In this document: piece by piece, positions 1 through 11,493 of the stretch
Numbering within the stretch: position 1 is the first letter of the stretch
Layout of the letters: each line of letters starts with the position of its first letter
From: Paenibacillus athensensis
Lineage (GTDB): Bacteria; Bacillota; Bacilli; Paenibacillales; NBRC-103111
Reading direction: 5' to 3'
Length of the DNA stretch: 64,000 nucleotides
Assembly: GCF_004514475.2 (NCBI RefSeq)
Contig: NZ_MYFO02000017.1
Span: 32,512-96,511, forward strand
Made by a program: the position numbers and the translations under genes
The notes under the pieces: model-generated
Seen by the model: the letters and a program-made list of their open reading frames with translations, nothing else
Told to the model about the DNA's origin: nothing
Database searches by the model: none

Positions 1-1
1 G

Positions 2-439
2 CTTGGCATGAAGCGGGACAAGGTCGGCGATATCCATGTCATTGAAGGCGGCTGTCACTGTCTGGTTACCGCCGATGCCGCCGATTATTTGCATCTGAAT
101 TTGTCGCAGGTGCACCGCGTTCATGTGCGGACCGAGCTGTTGCCGCTGGCGCAGCTGCAAACGGCGTCCGTTCGGCTGGAGGAGCTGCAGCTGTCGGTGG
201 CTTCGATGCGGCTGGACGGGATTGTCGGCGACGTCTTCCGGCTGAGCCGGGCGAAGGCGCTGCTGCCGATTCAGGCCGGGCGCTGCCGCGTGAACTGGAA
301 GCAGGAAGAGGACCCGAGCAAGCCGTTGAAGGAAGGCGATCTGGTATCGATGCAGGGCTTTGGCCGCTTCAAGGTGCTGGAGGTGGAGGGCGTTACAAAA
401 AAGGGCAGAATCCGCGTGAAAATCGGCAAATATGCATAA
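2..439 (+). CDS. ylmH: YlmH-like S4-domain RNA-binding protein, 3' part
   Basis: The reading frame is open from the window edge, so only the C-terminal part (about 145 residues) is present. The visible part matches the end of the YlmH family: a middle region with G-D-I-H-V-I-E-G, then an S4 RNA-binding domain starting near S-M-R-L-D-G-I-V and continuing through L-S-R-A-K-A-L-L, and a final basic beta-barrel-like segment (G-R-F-K-V-L-E-V-E-G). In Bacillota ylmH lies in the ylmEFGH-divIVA-ileS cluster next to the division genes, exactly as here. YlmH-type proteins bind ribosomes/tRNA-like substrates in ribosome quality control (family knowledge). The apparent ATG at 8 is internal, not the true start. 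Confidence 0.85.
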   Translation, partial: LGMKRDKVGDIHVIEGGCHCLVTADAADYLHLNLSQVHRVHVRTELLPLAQLQTASVRLEELQLSVASMRLDGIVGDVFRLSRAKALLPIQAGRCRVNWKQEEDPSKPLKEGDLVSMQGFGRFKVLEVEGVTKKGRIRVKIGKYA

Positions 440-549
440 ACTAGCAATATTTCCGCGAGCTATGCAGGATTTTCTTGTTTTCTGTCGAACATCAAAGGAT
501 GACGAAACCGGGTAACGCGGCCCGACCCACTTTTTCAGGAGGTGCACCA

Positions 550-1026
550 ATGCCATTAACGCCATTGGACATACATAACAAGGAGTTTTCCCGCTCGTTT
601 CGCGGTTACGATGAAGACGAAGTCAACGAATTTCTCGATCAGGTCATCAAGGATTACGAGGCGCTGATTCGCGAAAATAAAGATTTGCAGAACCAGATGC
701 TGACGCTCCAGGAGCGTCTGGATCATTTTGTTCACATCGAAGAAACGCTGAGCAAAACGATCATCGTCGCCCAAGAAGCAGCGGACGAGGTCAAAAACAA
801 CGCGAAGAAGGAAGGCCAGCTCGTGCTCAAGGAAGCCGAGAAAAACGCCGACCGGATAATTAACGAGGCGCTGGTGCGCTCGCGCAAAATCGCGCTGGAA
901 ACCGAAGAGCTCAAGAAGCAGGCTTCGATCTACCGCACGCGCTTCCGCGCGCTGCTCGAAGCGCAGCTGGAGCTGCTTAACAACGAGGGCTGGAGCTCGA
1001 TGCAGATGGATTTGTCGGAGGAATAG
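550..1026 (+). CDS. divIVA: Cell-division initiation protein DivIVA
   Basis: The 158-residue product starts at ATG 550, just behind an AGGAGGT ribosome binding site at 537-543; an upstream in-frame ATG at 475 has no such site. The N-terminus M-P-L-T-P-L-D-I-H-N-K-E-F and the F-R-G-Y-D-E-D-E-V-N-E-F-L-D segment are the DivIVA lipid-binding/curvature-sensing region. The rest (about residues 35-140) is heptad-rich coiled coil. DivIVA is a membrane-associated scaffold at poles and septa that organises MinCD, chromosome anchoring in sporulation, or wall synthesis. It sits between ylmH and ileS as in most Bacilli. Confidence 0.95.
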   Translation: MPLTPLDIHNKEFSRSFRGYDEDEVNEFLDQVIKDYEALIRENKDLQNQMLTLQERLDHFVHIEETLSKTIIVAQEAADEVKNNAKKEGQLVLKEAEKNADRIINEALVRSRKIALETEELKKQASIYRTRFRALLEAQLELLNNEGWSSMQMDLSEE

Positions 1027-1061
1027 GCAGAAGCCTTCGCGCATCATAGGCGAATCCCGTA

Positions 1062-1091
1062 TTGACTTTTGTTTGACAAATGGGCTATACT
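1062..1091 (+). promoter_or_regulatory. Sigma-A-type promoter of ileS
   Basis: A -35 TTGACT (1062-1067) is separated by 18 bp from a -10 TATACT (1086-1091), immediately upstream of the T-box leader. It gives ileS its own promoter separate from divIVA. Confidence 0.75.
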
Positions 1092-1099
1092 CTCTGTTA

Positions 1100-1397
1100 A
1101 TATGAATCGACATATCGCAAAGCGATGACTGGAACAAGTAGGATGTGTCCGCAGATTCAGCGAGCCGGGGGTTGGTGCAAGCCCGGTGTCTGCAGCGTGC
1201 CGAATATCATCCAGGAGCGTCTCTTGAACGCGTAAAGCCAAGTAGAGAGCATCGGGTCATGCCGTTATCCATGATCGAGTGAAAGAGCCGTTTTGCCCCA
1301 GCGCCACGCGCGCATGGGTGGAGACGCTTTTTAACGAGGGTGGTACCGCGAGCAAACTTCTCGTCCCTTTCAGGGGATGGGGAGTTTTATTTTTTTG
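1100..1397 (+). ncRNA. T-box leader (isoleucine) of ileS
   Basis: The leader carries the near-invariant T-box sequence AGGGTGGTACCGCG at 1337-1350. It is followed by a terminator stem (AACTTCTCGTCCC...GGGATGGGGAGTT, about 1354-1387) and a U-rich run to 1396. In the stem I region the likely specifier loop reads G-A-A-T-A-T-C-A, giving an ATC (Ile) specifier at 1206-1208 followed by a purine, consistent with the downstream gene. Uncharged tRNA-Ile would stabilise the antiterminator and allow ileS transcription. The specifier was assigned by eye from loop context rather than from a fold. Confidence 0.92.
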
Positions 1398-1421
1398 TGT
1401 AGAGAAATGGAGTGACGTGAG

Positions 1422-4190
<2,769 letters not shown>

Positions 4191-4246
4191 GCGTTCAATC
4201 ATTTCGTTACATGGACAGTCGGACAGACCGTTTCAACCACGGAAGG

Positions 4247-4272
4247 ACGGGGATTTACAAATCCCCGTTTTC
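4247..4272. terminator. Bidirectional terminator between ileS and yteA
   Basis: ACGGGGATTT (4247-4256) pairs perfectly with AAATCCCCGT (4259-4268) across a 2-nt loop and is followed by a T run on the plus strand. The hairpin overlaps the last codons and stop of the opposing yteA gene. Confidence 0.8.
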
Positions 4273-4986
4273 CCTGTCGGGCTCCAGCAACGGATCGCCT
4301 TCGCCACTGTTGATATAGTCGCGATACGCCTTGCTGCGCACAATGGTGACCTCTTGACCGTACAAGTCGGTGGCGACGAAATTTTCATACGATTCAACAA
4401 AGCCCTCATGGTCTTCGGCATCAACGTACATGTCCTTGTAATCGTCGACATTCGGATTTCCCGCCATTGCTGGCGTGTTGGACGTGCCCCAGCTGGCCAC
4501 GATTTGCCAGGCATCTTCGCCGTCAAATTCGACTTGATCTTTTTGCTCGCGCCGGCTGGACCGGCCGAACGGAGGCGTCAGCACCTTTTCCTCGACCGGG
4601 CGGCGGTACGAGATATGCGGATCGGGAACATGCGCCTTGCAGTAGAGCGTCGTCGGAATCGCCTGCAGCCGTTCGAACGGAATCGGCTCCCCGCACAGCA
4701 CGCACAGTCCGTAGTCGCCTTGCTCCAGATGAGCGAGCGCTTCGTTCACTTGAATCAAATGGAACTCAGCATGCTCGTTTAATGCGATGTCCTTGCCCCG
4801 CTCATAGATTTCCGTAGCGAGATCCCCGGGATGATTATCGTACATCGACAGATCGCCGGTATTGTCCCGGAAGGATTCGCTCAAGCCGTAATGCTCGTTC
4901 AGATCGAAATGCTTCTCCAGATCAAGCTTTTCCTCCAAAAGCTGAAGATTCAGCTCGCGTATCTGTGGCTTGGTCAAATGATTCAT
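4255..4986 (-). CDS. yteA: YteA-like TraR/DksA zinc-finger protein
   Basis: The 243-residue product has an N-terminal coiled coil (about 1-45), a region rich in D, N and E (S-M-Y-D-N-H-P-G-D-L-A), and a TraR/DksA-type zinc finger near 95-122 (C-V-L-C-G-E-P-I-P-F...Y-C-K-A-H). This is the order seen in the B. subtilis YteA/YocK family of sporulating Bacillota. Members are associated with general stress or sporulation, but the molecular role is unsettled. The C-terminal third (about 150-243) is acidic. Whether it binds RNA polymerase as DksA does is unknown. It is transcribed against ileS and lspA as a single gene. Confidence 0.88.
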   Translation of the reverse strand: MNHLTKPQIRELNLQLLEEKLDLEKHFDLNEHYGLSESFRDNTGDLSMYDNHPGDLATEIYERGKDIALNEHAEFHLIQVNEALAHLEQGDYGLCVLCGEPIPFERLQAIPTTLYCKAHVPDPHISYRRPVEEKVLTPPFGRSSRREQKDQVEFDGEDAWQIVASWGTSNTPAMAGNPNVDDYKDMYVDAEDHEGFVESYENFVATDLYGQEVTIVRSKAYRDYINSGEGDPLLEPDRENGDL

Positions 4987-5095
4987 GCGGTAACAGCCCC
5001 TTTCTACAAGGTGTATCCTCTACCGTTATAGTTCCGAGCAACCGCTTTTTTTAGTGAGGTAATTCCTTGCATTCAAGGTCTAAGGAGGGAATCGC

Positions 5096-5626
5096 GTGCT
5101 CAAGTATTACAAGTTCTACCTCTACGCGCTCATCGCGTTTATTCTGGATCAGGCGAGCAAGTGGCTGATTGTCAAATATGTGACGATTGACGAGCAGATT
5201 CCGGTGCTCGGGGAATTTTTCCAGATTACGTCGCATCGCAACCGTGGCGCGGCGTTCGGGATTTTGCAAAACCAGCGCTGGTTTTTCATCGTCGTGACGC
5301 TGGTCGTCGTCTCGGGTATTATCTGGTACAGCCTGCGTACAATCCGCGAGGACAAAAAGCTGCTCTCGTTTTCGCTGGCGCTCATTCTCGGGGGCGCGCT
5401 GGGCAACTTTTTTGACCGGGCCTTGTTCGGGCAAGTCGTCGACTTTTTACAATTGCATTTTCAATTCTCCTTGTTCGGCAAAGCGGTCGATTATTATTTC
5501 CCGATTTTCAATGTGGCCGATTCGGCGATTTGCGTCGGGGTCGCGCTGATTTTCATCGATTCGCTGATCAGCTGGCGGCAGGAGAGCAAAGGAGCGTCTC
5601 ATGAGCACAAACCCGATCTCCCTTGA
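5096..5626 (+). CDS. lspA: Lipoprotein signal peptidase II (LspA)
   Basis: This 176-residue integral membrane aspartyl protease removes lipoprotein signal peptides after Lgt lipidation. Four hydrophobic segments are visible. Family motifs are present: I-L-D-Q-A-S-K near residue 20, N-R-G-A-A-F-G-I-L near 55, G-G-A-L-G-N-F-F-D-R with the first catalytic Asp, and F-N-V-A-D-S with the second. GTG at 5096 was chosen because a TAAGGAGGG site ends about 7 nt upstream. Its 3' end overlaps rluD by 26 bp, so the two are translationally linked. Several lipoproteins in this window (MFPs, solute-binding protein) are predicted substrates. Confidence 0.97.
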   Translation: MLKYYKFYLYALIAFILDQASKWLIVKYVTIDEQIPVLGEFFQITSHRNRGAAFGILQNQRWFFIVVTLVVVSGIIWYSLRTIREDKKLLSFSLALILGGALGNFFDRALFGQVVDFLQLHFQFSLFGKAVDYYFPIFNVADSAICVGVALIFIDSLISWRQESKGASHEHKPDLP

Positions 5627-6551
5627 GCCGGACGCGTCGGAGCCGTTGGAGTGGACGGCTGACGCCGAGCTGGCCGGAGAACGCATCGATAAGTTTCTCA
5701 GCGAAGCGCTGGGCGGCGACGTATCGCGCACCCAGGTGCAGGGCTGGCTGAAGGATGGCTGCGCCGCGGTGAACGGCAAGCCGGTGAAGCCGAATTACAA
5801 GCTGGCGGCCGACGACCGGATCGTGCTGACGATTCCGGAGCCTGCCGACGTGGAGCTGGCGCCTGAGCCGATTCCGCTCGATGTTGTCTACGAGGACGCC
5901 GATGTCATCGTCGTCAACAAGCAGCGCGGCCTCGTTGTCCATCCCGCGCCCGGTCATTATGCCGGCACGCTGGTCAACGCGCTGCTCCATCACTGCCGCG
6001 ACTTGTCCGGCATTAACGGGGTGCTGCGTCCCGGCATCGTGCACCGCATCGATAAGGACACGTCGGGCCTGATCATGGCGGCCAAAAACGACAAGGCCCA
6101 TGCGGGACTCGCCGAGCAGCTCAAAGCGCACACGGTCAACCGCAAATACGTCGCGGTCGTGCACGGCAACGTGCCGCACGATCAGGGAACGATCGACGCG
6201 CCGATCGGACGCGATACGGCCGACCGCAAGATGTATACGGTGACGGACAAAAACAGCAAGCATGCGGTGACGCATTTTGCCGTGCTGGAGCGTTTTGGCG
6301 ATTACACGCTGGTCGAGCTGATGCTGGAAACCGGCCGTACGCACCAGATTCGCGTTCATATGAAATTCATCGGACACCCGCTTGTCGGAGATCCGATGTA
6401 CGGACGCAGCAAAGGCATGACGATGGACGGACAAGCGCTGCACGCTGCGGTGCTCGGGTTCAGCCATCCGCGGACGGGTGAGTCGCTGCTTTTCGAGGCG
6501 CCAATGCCGCCCGACATGCAAGAGCTGCTGCAGCGGATTCGCAGCCGCTAG
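5601..6551 (+). CDS. RluA/RluD-family 23S rRNA pseudouridine synthase
   Basis: The 316-residue protein has an N-terminal S4 domain (about 18-80: [11 protein letters not shown]) and a RluA-type catalytic domain. The catalytic motif is [10 protein letters not shown] with Asp about 151. Other landmarks are L-V-V-H-P-A-P-G-H near 112 and G-R-T-H-Q-I-R-V-H near 247. RluD enzymes modify helix 69 of 23S rRNA, and the B. subtilis relative after lspA is YlyB. It overlaps lspA, as in many Bacilli. Exact target uridines cannot be read from sequence. Confidence 0.93.
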   Translation: MSTNPISLEPDASEPLEWTADAELAGERIDKFLSEALGGDVSRTQVQGWLKDGCAAVNGKPVKPNYKLAADDRIVLTIPEPADVELAPEPIPLDVVYEDADVIVVNKQRGLVVHPAPGHYAGTLVNALLHHCRDLSGINGVLRPGIVHRIDKDTSGLIMAAKNDKAHAGLAEQLKAHTVNRKYVAVVHGNVPHDQGTIDAPIGRDTADRKMYTVTDKNSKHAVTHFAVLERFGDYTLVELMLETGRTHQIRVHMKFIGHPLVGDPMYGRSKGMTMDGQALHAAVLGFSHPRTGESLLFEAPMPPDMQELLQRIRSR

Positions 6552-6684
6552 AAAGTGCAAATTTTCGGCGAATCGGTCCATTCACTGCTTTTCATCAGAG
6601 CGTTATCATGATAAAGTATTAGACGGTATATTGACTACGGACAAACGATCGATGACCAAATTCATTCCAGATAAGGTGGTAGCA

Positions 6685-7920
6685 ATGGCAAAAATCAATC
6701 AGAACTACTTGCAGCTGCAAGGCAGCTATTTGTTTGCGGAAGTAACGAGAAGAAGAACGAAATTTATCGCGGAAAATCCGAACGCTCCGCTCATCAGCCT
6801 CGGCCTTGGCGACGTGACGCGCCCGCTTCCGGAAGCGGTTATCACTTCGCTGCACGGCGCAGTGGACGAGATGGCCAATGCCGCTACGTTCCGTGGCTAC
6901 GGCCCGGAGCAGGGCTATGACTTTTTGCTGGAGCAAATCGCGCACAACGATTACGCTTCCCGCGGCATCGATATTGCCAAAAACGAAGTGTTCGTCAGCG
7001 ACGGCTCGAAATGCGACGTAGCGAACATTCAGGAAATTTTCAGTCTTGATAGCATCGTGGCTGTTCAGGACCCGGTTTACCCGGTTTATGTCGACAGCAA
7101 CGTAATGGCCGGTCGTTCCGGCACGTTCAATAAAGAAACGAACCGTTACAATAACATCGTCTACCTGCCGTGCACGGCAGAAAACAACTTCAAGCCGGAG
7201 CTGCCCAAGCAAAAGGTCGATCTGATCTACCTGTGCTACCCGAACAATCCGACGGGCATGACGTTGACGAAGGAAGAGCTGAAGGTCTGGGTCGACTACG
7301 CACGCGAGAACAACGCGATCATCCTGTTCGACTCCGCCTATGAAGCTTACATTCAGGAAAAGGACGTTCCACACAGCATTTACGAGGTGGAAGGGGCGAA
7401 GGAAGTCGCGATCGAGTTCCGTTCCTTGTCTAAAACAGCCGGCTTTACCGGCACGCGCTGCGCGTACACCGTGGTGCCTCGCGAGCTGAAGGCGCGCGAT
7501 GAAGACGGCAATGAAATCGTCGTCAACGATCTGTGGAACCGCAGACAAACGACCAAGTTCAACGGCGTTTCCTACATTACGCAAAAAGGTGCAGCCGCGA
7601 TCTACAGCGCGGAAGGCAAAGCCCAAATCGCCGGTCTGGTCGACTACTACATGACCAATGCCAAAATCATCCGCGAAGGCATCGCCGCACAAGGGATTGA
7701 AGTGTACGGCGGCGTCAACGCGCCTTACATCTGGCTGAAAACGCCAAACGGCCTCGGCTCGTGGGAGTTTTTCGACAAGCTGCTGACGGAAGCGCACATC
7801 GTCGGTACGCCGGGTGTCGGCTTCGGCCAGTCCGGCCAGGGCTACTTCCGCCTGACGGCTTTCGGTACGCGCGAAAATACGGAAAAAGCGGTTGAGCGCT
7901 TCAAATCGCTCAGCCTGTAA
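6685..7920 (+). CDS. dapL: LL-diaminopimelate aminotransferase
   Basis: This 411-residue class I/II PLP aminotransferase converts tetrahydrodipicolinate directly to LL-diaminopimelate, supplying lysine and peptidoglycan precursors. The start at ATG 6685 gives the family N-terminus ([15 protein letters not shown]) behind a GGTGG site; an open frame 69 codons longer upstream is not supported. The PLP lysine is in [12 protein letters not shown] (Lys about 250). The substrate loop [10 protein letters not shown] and Y-P-N-N-P-T-G-M are conserved. DapL in place of the acetylase/succinylase routes is common in Paenibacillus relatives. A terminator follows. Confidence 0.95.
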   Translation: MAKINQNYLQLQGSYLFAEVTRRRTKFIAENPNAPLISLGLGDVTRPLPEAVITSLHGAVDEMANAATFRGYGPEQGYDFLLEQIAHNDYASRGIDIAKNEVFVSDGSKCDVANIQEIFSLDSIVAVQDPVYPVYVDSNVMAGRSGTFNKETNRYNNIVYLPCTAENNFKPELPKQKVDLIYLCYPNNPTGMTLTKEELKVWVDYARENNAIILFDSAYEAYIQEKDVPHSIYEVEGAKEVAIEFRSLSKTAGFTGTRCAYTVVPRELKARDEDGNEIVVNDLWNRRQTTKFNGVSYITQKGAAAIYSAEGKAQIAGLVDYYMTNAKIIREGIAAQGIEVYGGVNAPYIWLKTPNGLGSWEFFDKLLTEAHIVGTPGVGFGQSGQGYFRLTAFGTRENTEKAVERFKSLSL

Positions 7921-7933
7921 GATTAGCAGCAAG

Positions 7934-7980
7934 ATCGGGCTCGCAGTGCGGTTCCTCCGGGACCGGCTGTGGGCTTTTTT
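7934..7980 (+). terminator. Rho-independent terminator after dapL
   Basis: An imperfect GC-rich stem (GGGCTCGCAG...GGTTCC loop GGGACC...CTGTGGGC) is followed by TTTTTT at 7975-7980. Confidence 0.7.
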
Positions 7981-8003
7981 GCATAGTCGAAAGGAGGGAC
8001 GTT

Positions 8004-9197
8004 ATGGCACGCGTGTTGTTTATTAATGTCGGTTCGGAAGGACATATCAATCCTACGGTTGGCGTCGTGCAGGAGCTGGTTGCGCGCGGCGATGAAGTCG
8101 TGTACGTGTGTGTGGAAGCGTTTCGCGAGCGGATGGAGCGGGCAGGCGCTTCTTTGCGGACGCTGGACGGTCAGCGGTTCATTCAAGCGTTTATTGCCGG
8201 GGGCCGCAGGTATGTGCTGGAGCGTGTGAACGGCTTGCTGCATACGGCCGATATCGTGATTCCGAGCGTGCTGGAGCAGCTCGCCGGCGAGCGGTTCGAT
8301 TATTTGATCCACGACTCGATGTTCGGCTGCGGACGGCTGCTGGCGCAAATGCTCAAGCTGCCGGCGATTTGCTCCTGTACGTCCTTTGCACAAACGCGGG
8401 ATTCGTTCGAGCGGGAAATGGCTTCGTTTTTCGACAGCGTCCCTGCGGAGGTCGCCGGTCCGATTCAAGAGCAGTTTGAGCGTTTGGCTGCTGGCATCCA
8501 AGAGCGCTATCAGGTGCAGGTGGGCTCGCCTTACGAGGTGTTTTGCAATCCGGCTCCGCTGACGCTCGTGTATACGACTCGCGCGTTTCAGCCCGAGGGG
8601 GAGAGCTTTGACGCTTCGTACCGTTTTGTCGGTCCGTCGATTGCGCCGCGCTTCGCGGCGGAGCGCTTGGAGCTGGATGCGGTGAAGGGTAAAAGCCTCC
8701 TTTATATTTCACTGGGAACCGTGTTTAATCAGGCGGTCGATTTCTACAAGCTTTGCTTTGAAGCGCTAGGGGACACGGAGCATACGGTTGTGATGGCGGT
8801 TGGCAGCCGGACGCCGGTCAGCGATCTGGGCGTCATTCCTGCTAATTTCATCGTTCGGCCGTATGTGCCGCAAACGGAGCTGCTGCCGCACGTTCGGCTG
8901 TTTGTGACGCATGGCGGCATGAACAGCGTCCACGAGGCACTGTATGCCGGGGTTCCGCTCGTTGTCGTCCCGCAAAGCGCCGACCAGCCGGTCATTGCCC
9001 GTCAGGTGGCCCGGCTTGGTGCGGGCGTTGCGCTGGACATGTCGGACTTGTCGGTCACCCGGCTGCGCGAGGCTGTCGACCGGGTTGCGGGCAGCGCTGC
9101 GTTTCGAGATGCGGCTGCCGCCATAGGGGCGAGCTTCCGGGAAGCGGGCGGGTATCGTCAGGCGGCCGATGAGCTGGCTGCGTTTACGCGCCCTTAA
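8004..9197 (+). CDS. MGT/GT1-family glycosyltransferase (YjiC/YojK-like)
   Basis: The 397-residue product has the two Rossmann-type halves of GT-B enzymes. The N-terminal acceptor half begins A-R-V-L-F-I-N-V-G-S-E-G-H-I-N-P-T, with the conserved G-H-x-N-P. The C-terminal donor half carries the GT1 signature around residues 295-345: T-H-G-G-M-N-S-V-H-E-A-L, then G-V-P-L-V-V-V-P and D-Q. It fits the macrolide/UDP-glucosyltransferase group, which glycosylates small hydrophobic acceptors or lipids with UDP-sugars. Acceptor unknown; detoxification or antibiotic self-protection is possible. A GAAAGGAGGG site precedes ATG 8004. The gene stands alone, followed by a palindromic repeat. Confidence 0.85.
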   Translation: MARVLFINVGSEGHINPTVGVVQELVARGDEVVYVCVEAFRERMERAGASLRTLDGQRFIQAFIAGGRRYVLERVNGLLHTADIVIPSVLEQLAGERFDYLIHDSMFGCGRLLAQMLKLPAICSCTSFAQTRDSFEREMASFFDSVPAEVAGPIQEQFERLAAGIQERYQVQVGSPYEVFCNPAPLTLVYTTRAFQPEGESFDASYRFVGPSIAPRFAAERLELDAVKGKSLLYISLGTVFNQAVDFYKLCFEALGDTEHTVVMAVGSRTPVSDLGVIPANFIVRPYVPQTELLPHVRLFVTHGGMNSVHEALYAGVPLVVVPQSADQPVIARQVARLGAGVALDMSDLSVTRLREAVDRVAGSAAFRDAAAAIGASFREAGGYRQAADELAAFTRP

Positions 9198-9229
9198 CGG
9201 CCGTAGCGGGTTTGCGGCAGCGCCCTTAG

Positions 9230-9399
9230 AAGTCCGGTGAACAACCAGTGTCCTCCGGTCGATAGCGGTTTCCACTCGCTGTTGTAGCCGGATTTTTCGA
9301 TGGAATGACCCCGTTTGGGGTAAAAATCCGCCTACAAAGGCGACCGCTGACGCTGTTCCAACTCCCTATCGACTCTCCGGCCACTTGTTCACCGGACTT
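9230..9399. repeat. Palindromic intergenic repeat, copy A
   Basis: The outer arms AAGTCCGGTGAACAA (9230-9244) and TTGTTCACCGGACTT (9385-9399) are perfectly complementary over 15 bp. An inner pair is GTCGATAG (9258-9265) with CTATCGAC (9366-9373). The same element, with compensating arm changes, occurs at 22240-22337. No T run follows the arm, so it is not a simple terminator. The loop carries a nested insertion at 9284-9350. Confidence 0.85.
9284..9350. repeat. Nested MITE-like insertion inside repeat copy A
   Basis: Compared with copy B at 22240-22337, copy A has extra DNA in its loop flanked by a 7-bp direct repeat CGCTGTT (9277-9283 and 9351-9357). Copy B has CGCTGTT once. The extra DNA is itself palindromic: GTAGCCGGATTTTT (9284-9297) against AAAAATCCGCCTAC (9322-9335), with an inner ACCCC/GGGGT pair. 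It has no coding capacity. This reads as a small mobile-element insertion with target duplication. Confidence 0.65.
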
Positions 9400-9491
9400 T
9401 TAGGGTATCGCAAGGAAGGAGCAGGCTACCGCACTCACAATAGCGAGGCTGGCGGTAAGGGAAGCCTCCGCAGCGCTTTTGTACAACGAAC

Positions 9492-9539
9492 AGAAGGTCA
9501 ACCCGTTTCAGCCGCTGGCTGGCAGGTTGACCTTCTTTG
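9492..9539. terminator. Likely bidirectional terminator
   Basis: AGAAGGTCAACC (9492-9503) pairs perfectly with GGTTGACCTTCT (9525-9536), with an inner CAGCC/GGCTG pair and short T/A runs outside. It lies between the glycosyltransferase and the converging ABC exporter operon. Confidence 0.65.
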
Positions 9540-9597
9540 GGTTGCGCTGATCCGTAAGGATCGGCAGTCAAGCTGATGGAACTGACCGGGGGCAGGA

Positions 9598-11493
9598 CTA
9601 GCCGACATCGGCCCCTGCGGTTTGTCCGGCGAACTGGCTATTGTACAAATCGGCGTAGAAGCCGTGAAGCGCCAGCAGCTCCTCATGCGTGCCCTGCTCG
9701 ATCACGCTGCCGTGATTCATTACCAGAATCAGGTCGGCGTCGCGAATCGTCGACAAGCGATGGGCGATCACGAAGCTTGTGCGGCCCTTCATCAAATCGT
9801 TCATCGCCCGCTGGATCGACAGCTCGGTCCGCGTATCGACGCTGCTCGTCGCTTCATCGAGAATCAGCATGGCCGGATCGGCGAGAATGGCGCGGGCAAT
9901 CGTCAGCAGCTGCTTTTGGCCATGCGACAGATTGGAGGCTTCTTCATTGAGCACGGTATCGTAGCCGTCCGGCAGCGTGCGGATGAAATGGTCGGCATAC
10001 GCCGCTTTGGCCGCGCGCACGATGTCCGCTTCGCTTGCGCCTTCGCGACCGTAAGCGATGTTGTCGCGAATCGTGCCGTTAAACAGCCACGTATCCTGCA
10101 GCACCATGCCGAACAGGCTGCGCATGCGCGAGCGCTGCATATCGCGGATATCGACGCCGTCGATGGCGATGCGTCCGCCGCTCAGCTCGTAGAAGCGCAT
10201 CAGCAGATTGACGAGCGTTGTTTTGCCTGCGCCGGTCGGTCCGACAATCGCCACTGTCTGGCCGGGGCGTACATCGATGTTTAATCCGGTCAGCAGCGGC
10301 GCGTCCGGCTTGTAAGCGAAGTGTACGTTTTCAAAGGCCACGCTGCCGCGGGGCTGGCTCAACGCCGCTGCATCCGGCTTGTCGCGTTCTTCCTCCGGTT
10401 CGTCCAGCAGCTCGAAGACGCGTTCGGCTGCAGCAATCGTCGACTGGATGATGTTGGCGATGTTTGCGGCCTGGGAGATCGGCATGCCGAATTGGCCGGA
10501 ATATTGGATAAACGCTTGCACATCGCCAATCTGAATGGCTTGCTGGGTGACGAGAATGCCGCCGATGACGCTGACAAGCACGTACCCGATGTTGCTGATA
10601 AACGTCATGACCGGCATGATCAGACTGCTGATGAACTGGGCCTTCCAGCCGGACTGATACAGCCGTTCGTTGATTTCGTTAAAGCGGTCGACGGATTTGC
10701 GTTCATGTCCGAACGCCTTGACGATGGTATGTCCGGTGTACATTTCTTCAACGTGGCCGTTCAACTCGCCGAGGGTGCGTTGCTGGCCGATAAAATACGG
10801 CTGCGAGCGCTTGGCGATGATGCGCGTGGCCAGAATGCTCAGCGGCAGCGTAATAATCGTTGCCAGCGTCAATATCGGGCTGATTGTCAGCATCATGATG
10901 ATGATGCCGACCAGCGTGACCAGCGAGGTGATCAGCTGGGTCAAGCTTTGCTGCAGCGTCGAGCTGATCGTATCGATATCGTTCGTGGCCCGGCTCATAA
11001 TATCGCCGTGGCTGCGGTTATCGAAAAACGACAGCGGCACACGGGTCAGCTTTTCGCTGACGTGGCTGCGCAGGTCGTAGACGACGCGTTGGGTCACCTT
11101 GATCATCACCCACTGCTGAATGTAGCTCAGCACGGAGCTGAGCACGTATAGCGCAGCCAGCCAAAGGACGATATGCCCGATGGCGGTAAAATCGATCTTT
11201 GCCCCGGCCACGCCCTTGAGCTTGGCCATCGAGCCTTCAAACAGCTTCGTCGTGGCATGGCCCATCAGCTTGGGGCTGACGATGCTGAACACGGTGCTGA
11301 GCACCGCCATCAGCAGCACAAAGGCGAGCCGGAAGCGGTAGGGCCTCATATAGCCAAACAAGCGCTTGAGTGTTCCTTTGAAGTTCTTCGCTTTTTGCGG
11401 CGGCATGCCGATCGGTCCGCCGCCGAAGGGGCGGCCGCCGGGTCCTGGGCCGAAGCCGCCCGGCCCGCCTGCGGGTTTGCGTTGTTCACTCAT
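9598..11493 (-). CDS. ABC exporter half-transporter (YfiC-like)
   Basis: The 631-residue protein is a fused transmembrane domain (six helices, about 45-345) and ATPase (about 380-625). A proline/glycine-rich N-terminal tail (about 1-30, P-G-G-F-G-P-G-P-G-G-R) precedes it. ATPase motifs are G-P-T-G-A-G-K-T-T (Walker A), L-S-H-G-Q-K-Q (signature, with His in place of the second-position Gly) and L-I-L-D-E-A-T-S-S-V-D (Walker B with catalytic Glu). It overlaps the upstream half-transporter by 4 bp, so the pair should form a heterodimeric multidrug exporter of the YfiB/YfiC or BmrC/BmrD type. Substrate unknown. Regulation by the divergent MarR protein is inferred. Confidence 0.9.
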   Translation of the reverse strand: MSEQRKPAGGPGGFGPGPGGRPFGGGPIGMPPQKAKNFKGTLKRLFGYMRPYRFRLAFVLLMAVLSTVFSIVSPKLMGHATTKLFEGSMAKLKGVAGAKIDFTAIGHIVLWLAALYVLSSVLSYIQQWVMIKVTQRVVYDLRSHVSEKLTRVPLSFFDNRSHGDIMSRATNDIDTISSTLQQSLTQLITSLVTLVGIIIMMLTISPILTLATIITLPLSILATRIIAKRSQPYFIGQQRTLGELNGHVEEMYTGHTIVKAFGHERKSVDRFNEINERLYQSGWKAQFISSLIMPVMTFISNIGYVLVSVIGGILVTQQAIQIGDVQAFIQYSGQFGMPISQAANIANIIQSTIAAAERVFELLDEPEEERDKPDAAALSQPRGSVAFENVHFAYKPDAPLLTGLNIDVRPGQTVAIVGPTGAGKTTLVNLLMRFYELSGGRIAIDGVDIRDMQRSRMRSLFGMVLQDTWLFNGTIRDNIAYGREGASEADIVRAAKAAYADHFIRTLPDGYDTVLNEEASNLSHGQKQLLTIARAILADPAMLILDEATSSVDTRTELSIQRAMNDLMKGRTSFVIAHRLSTIRDADLILVMNHGSVIEQGTHEELLALHGFYADLYNSQFAGQTAGADVG

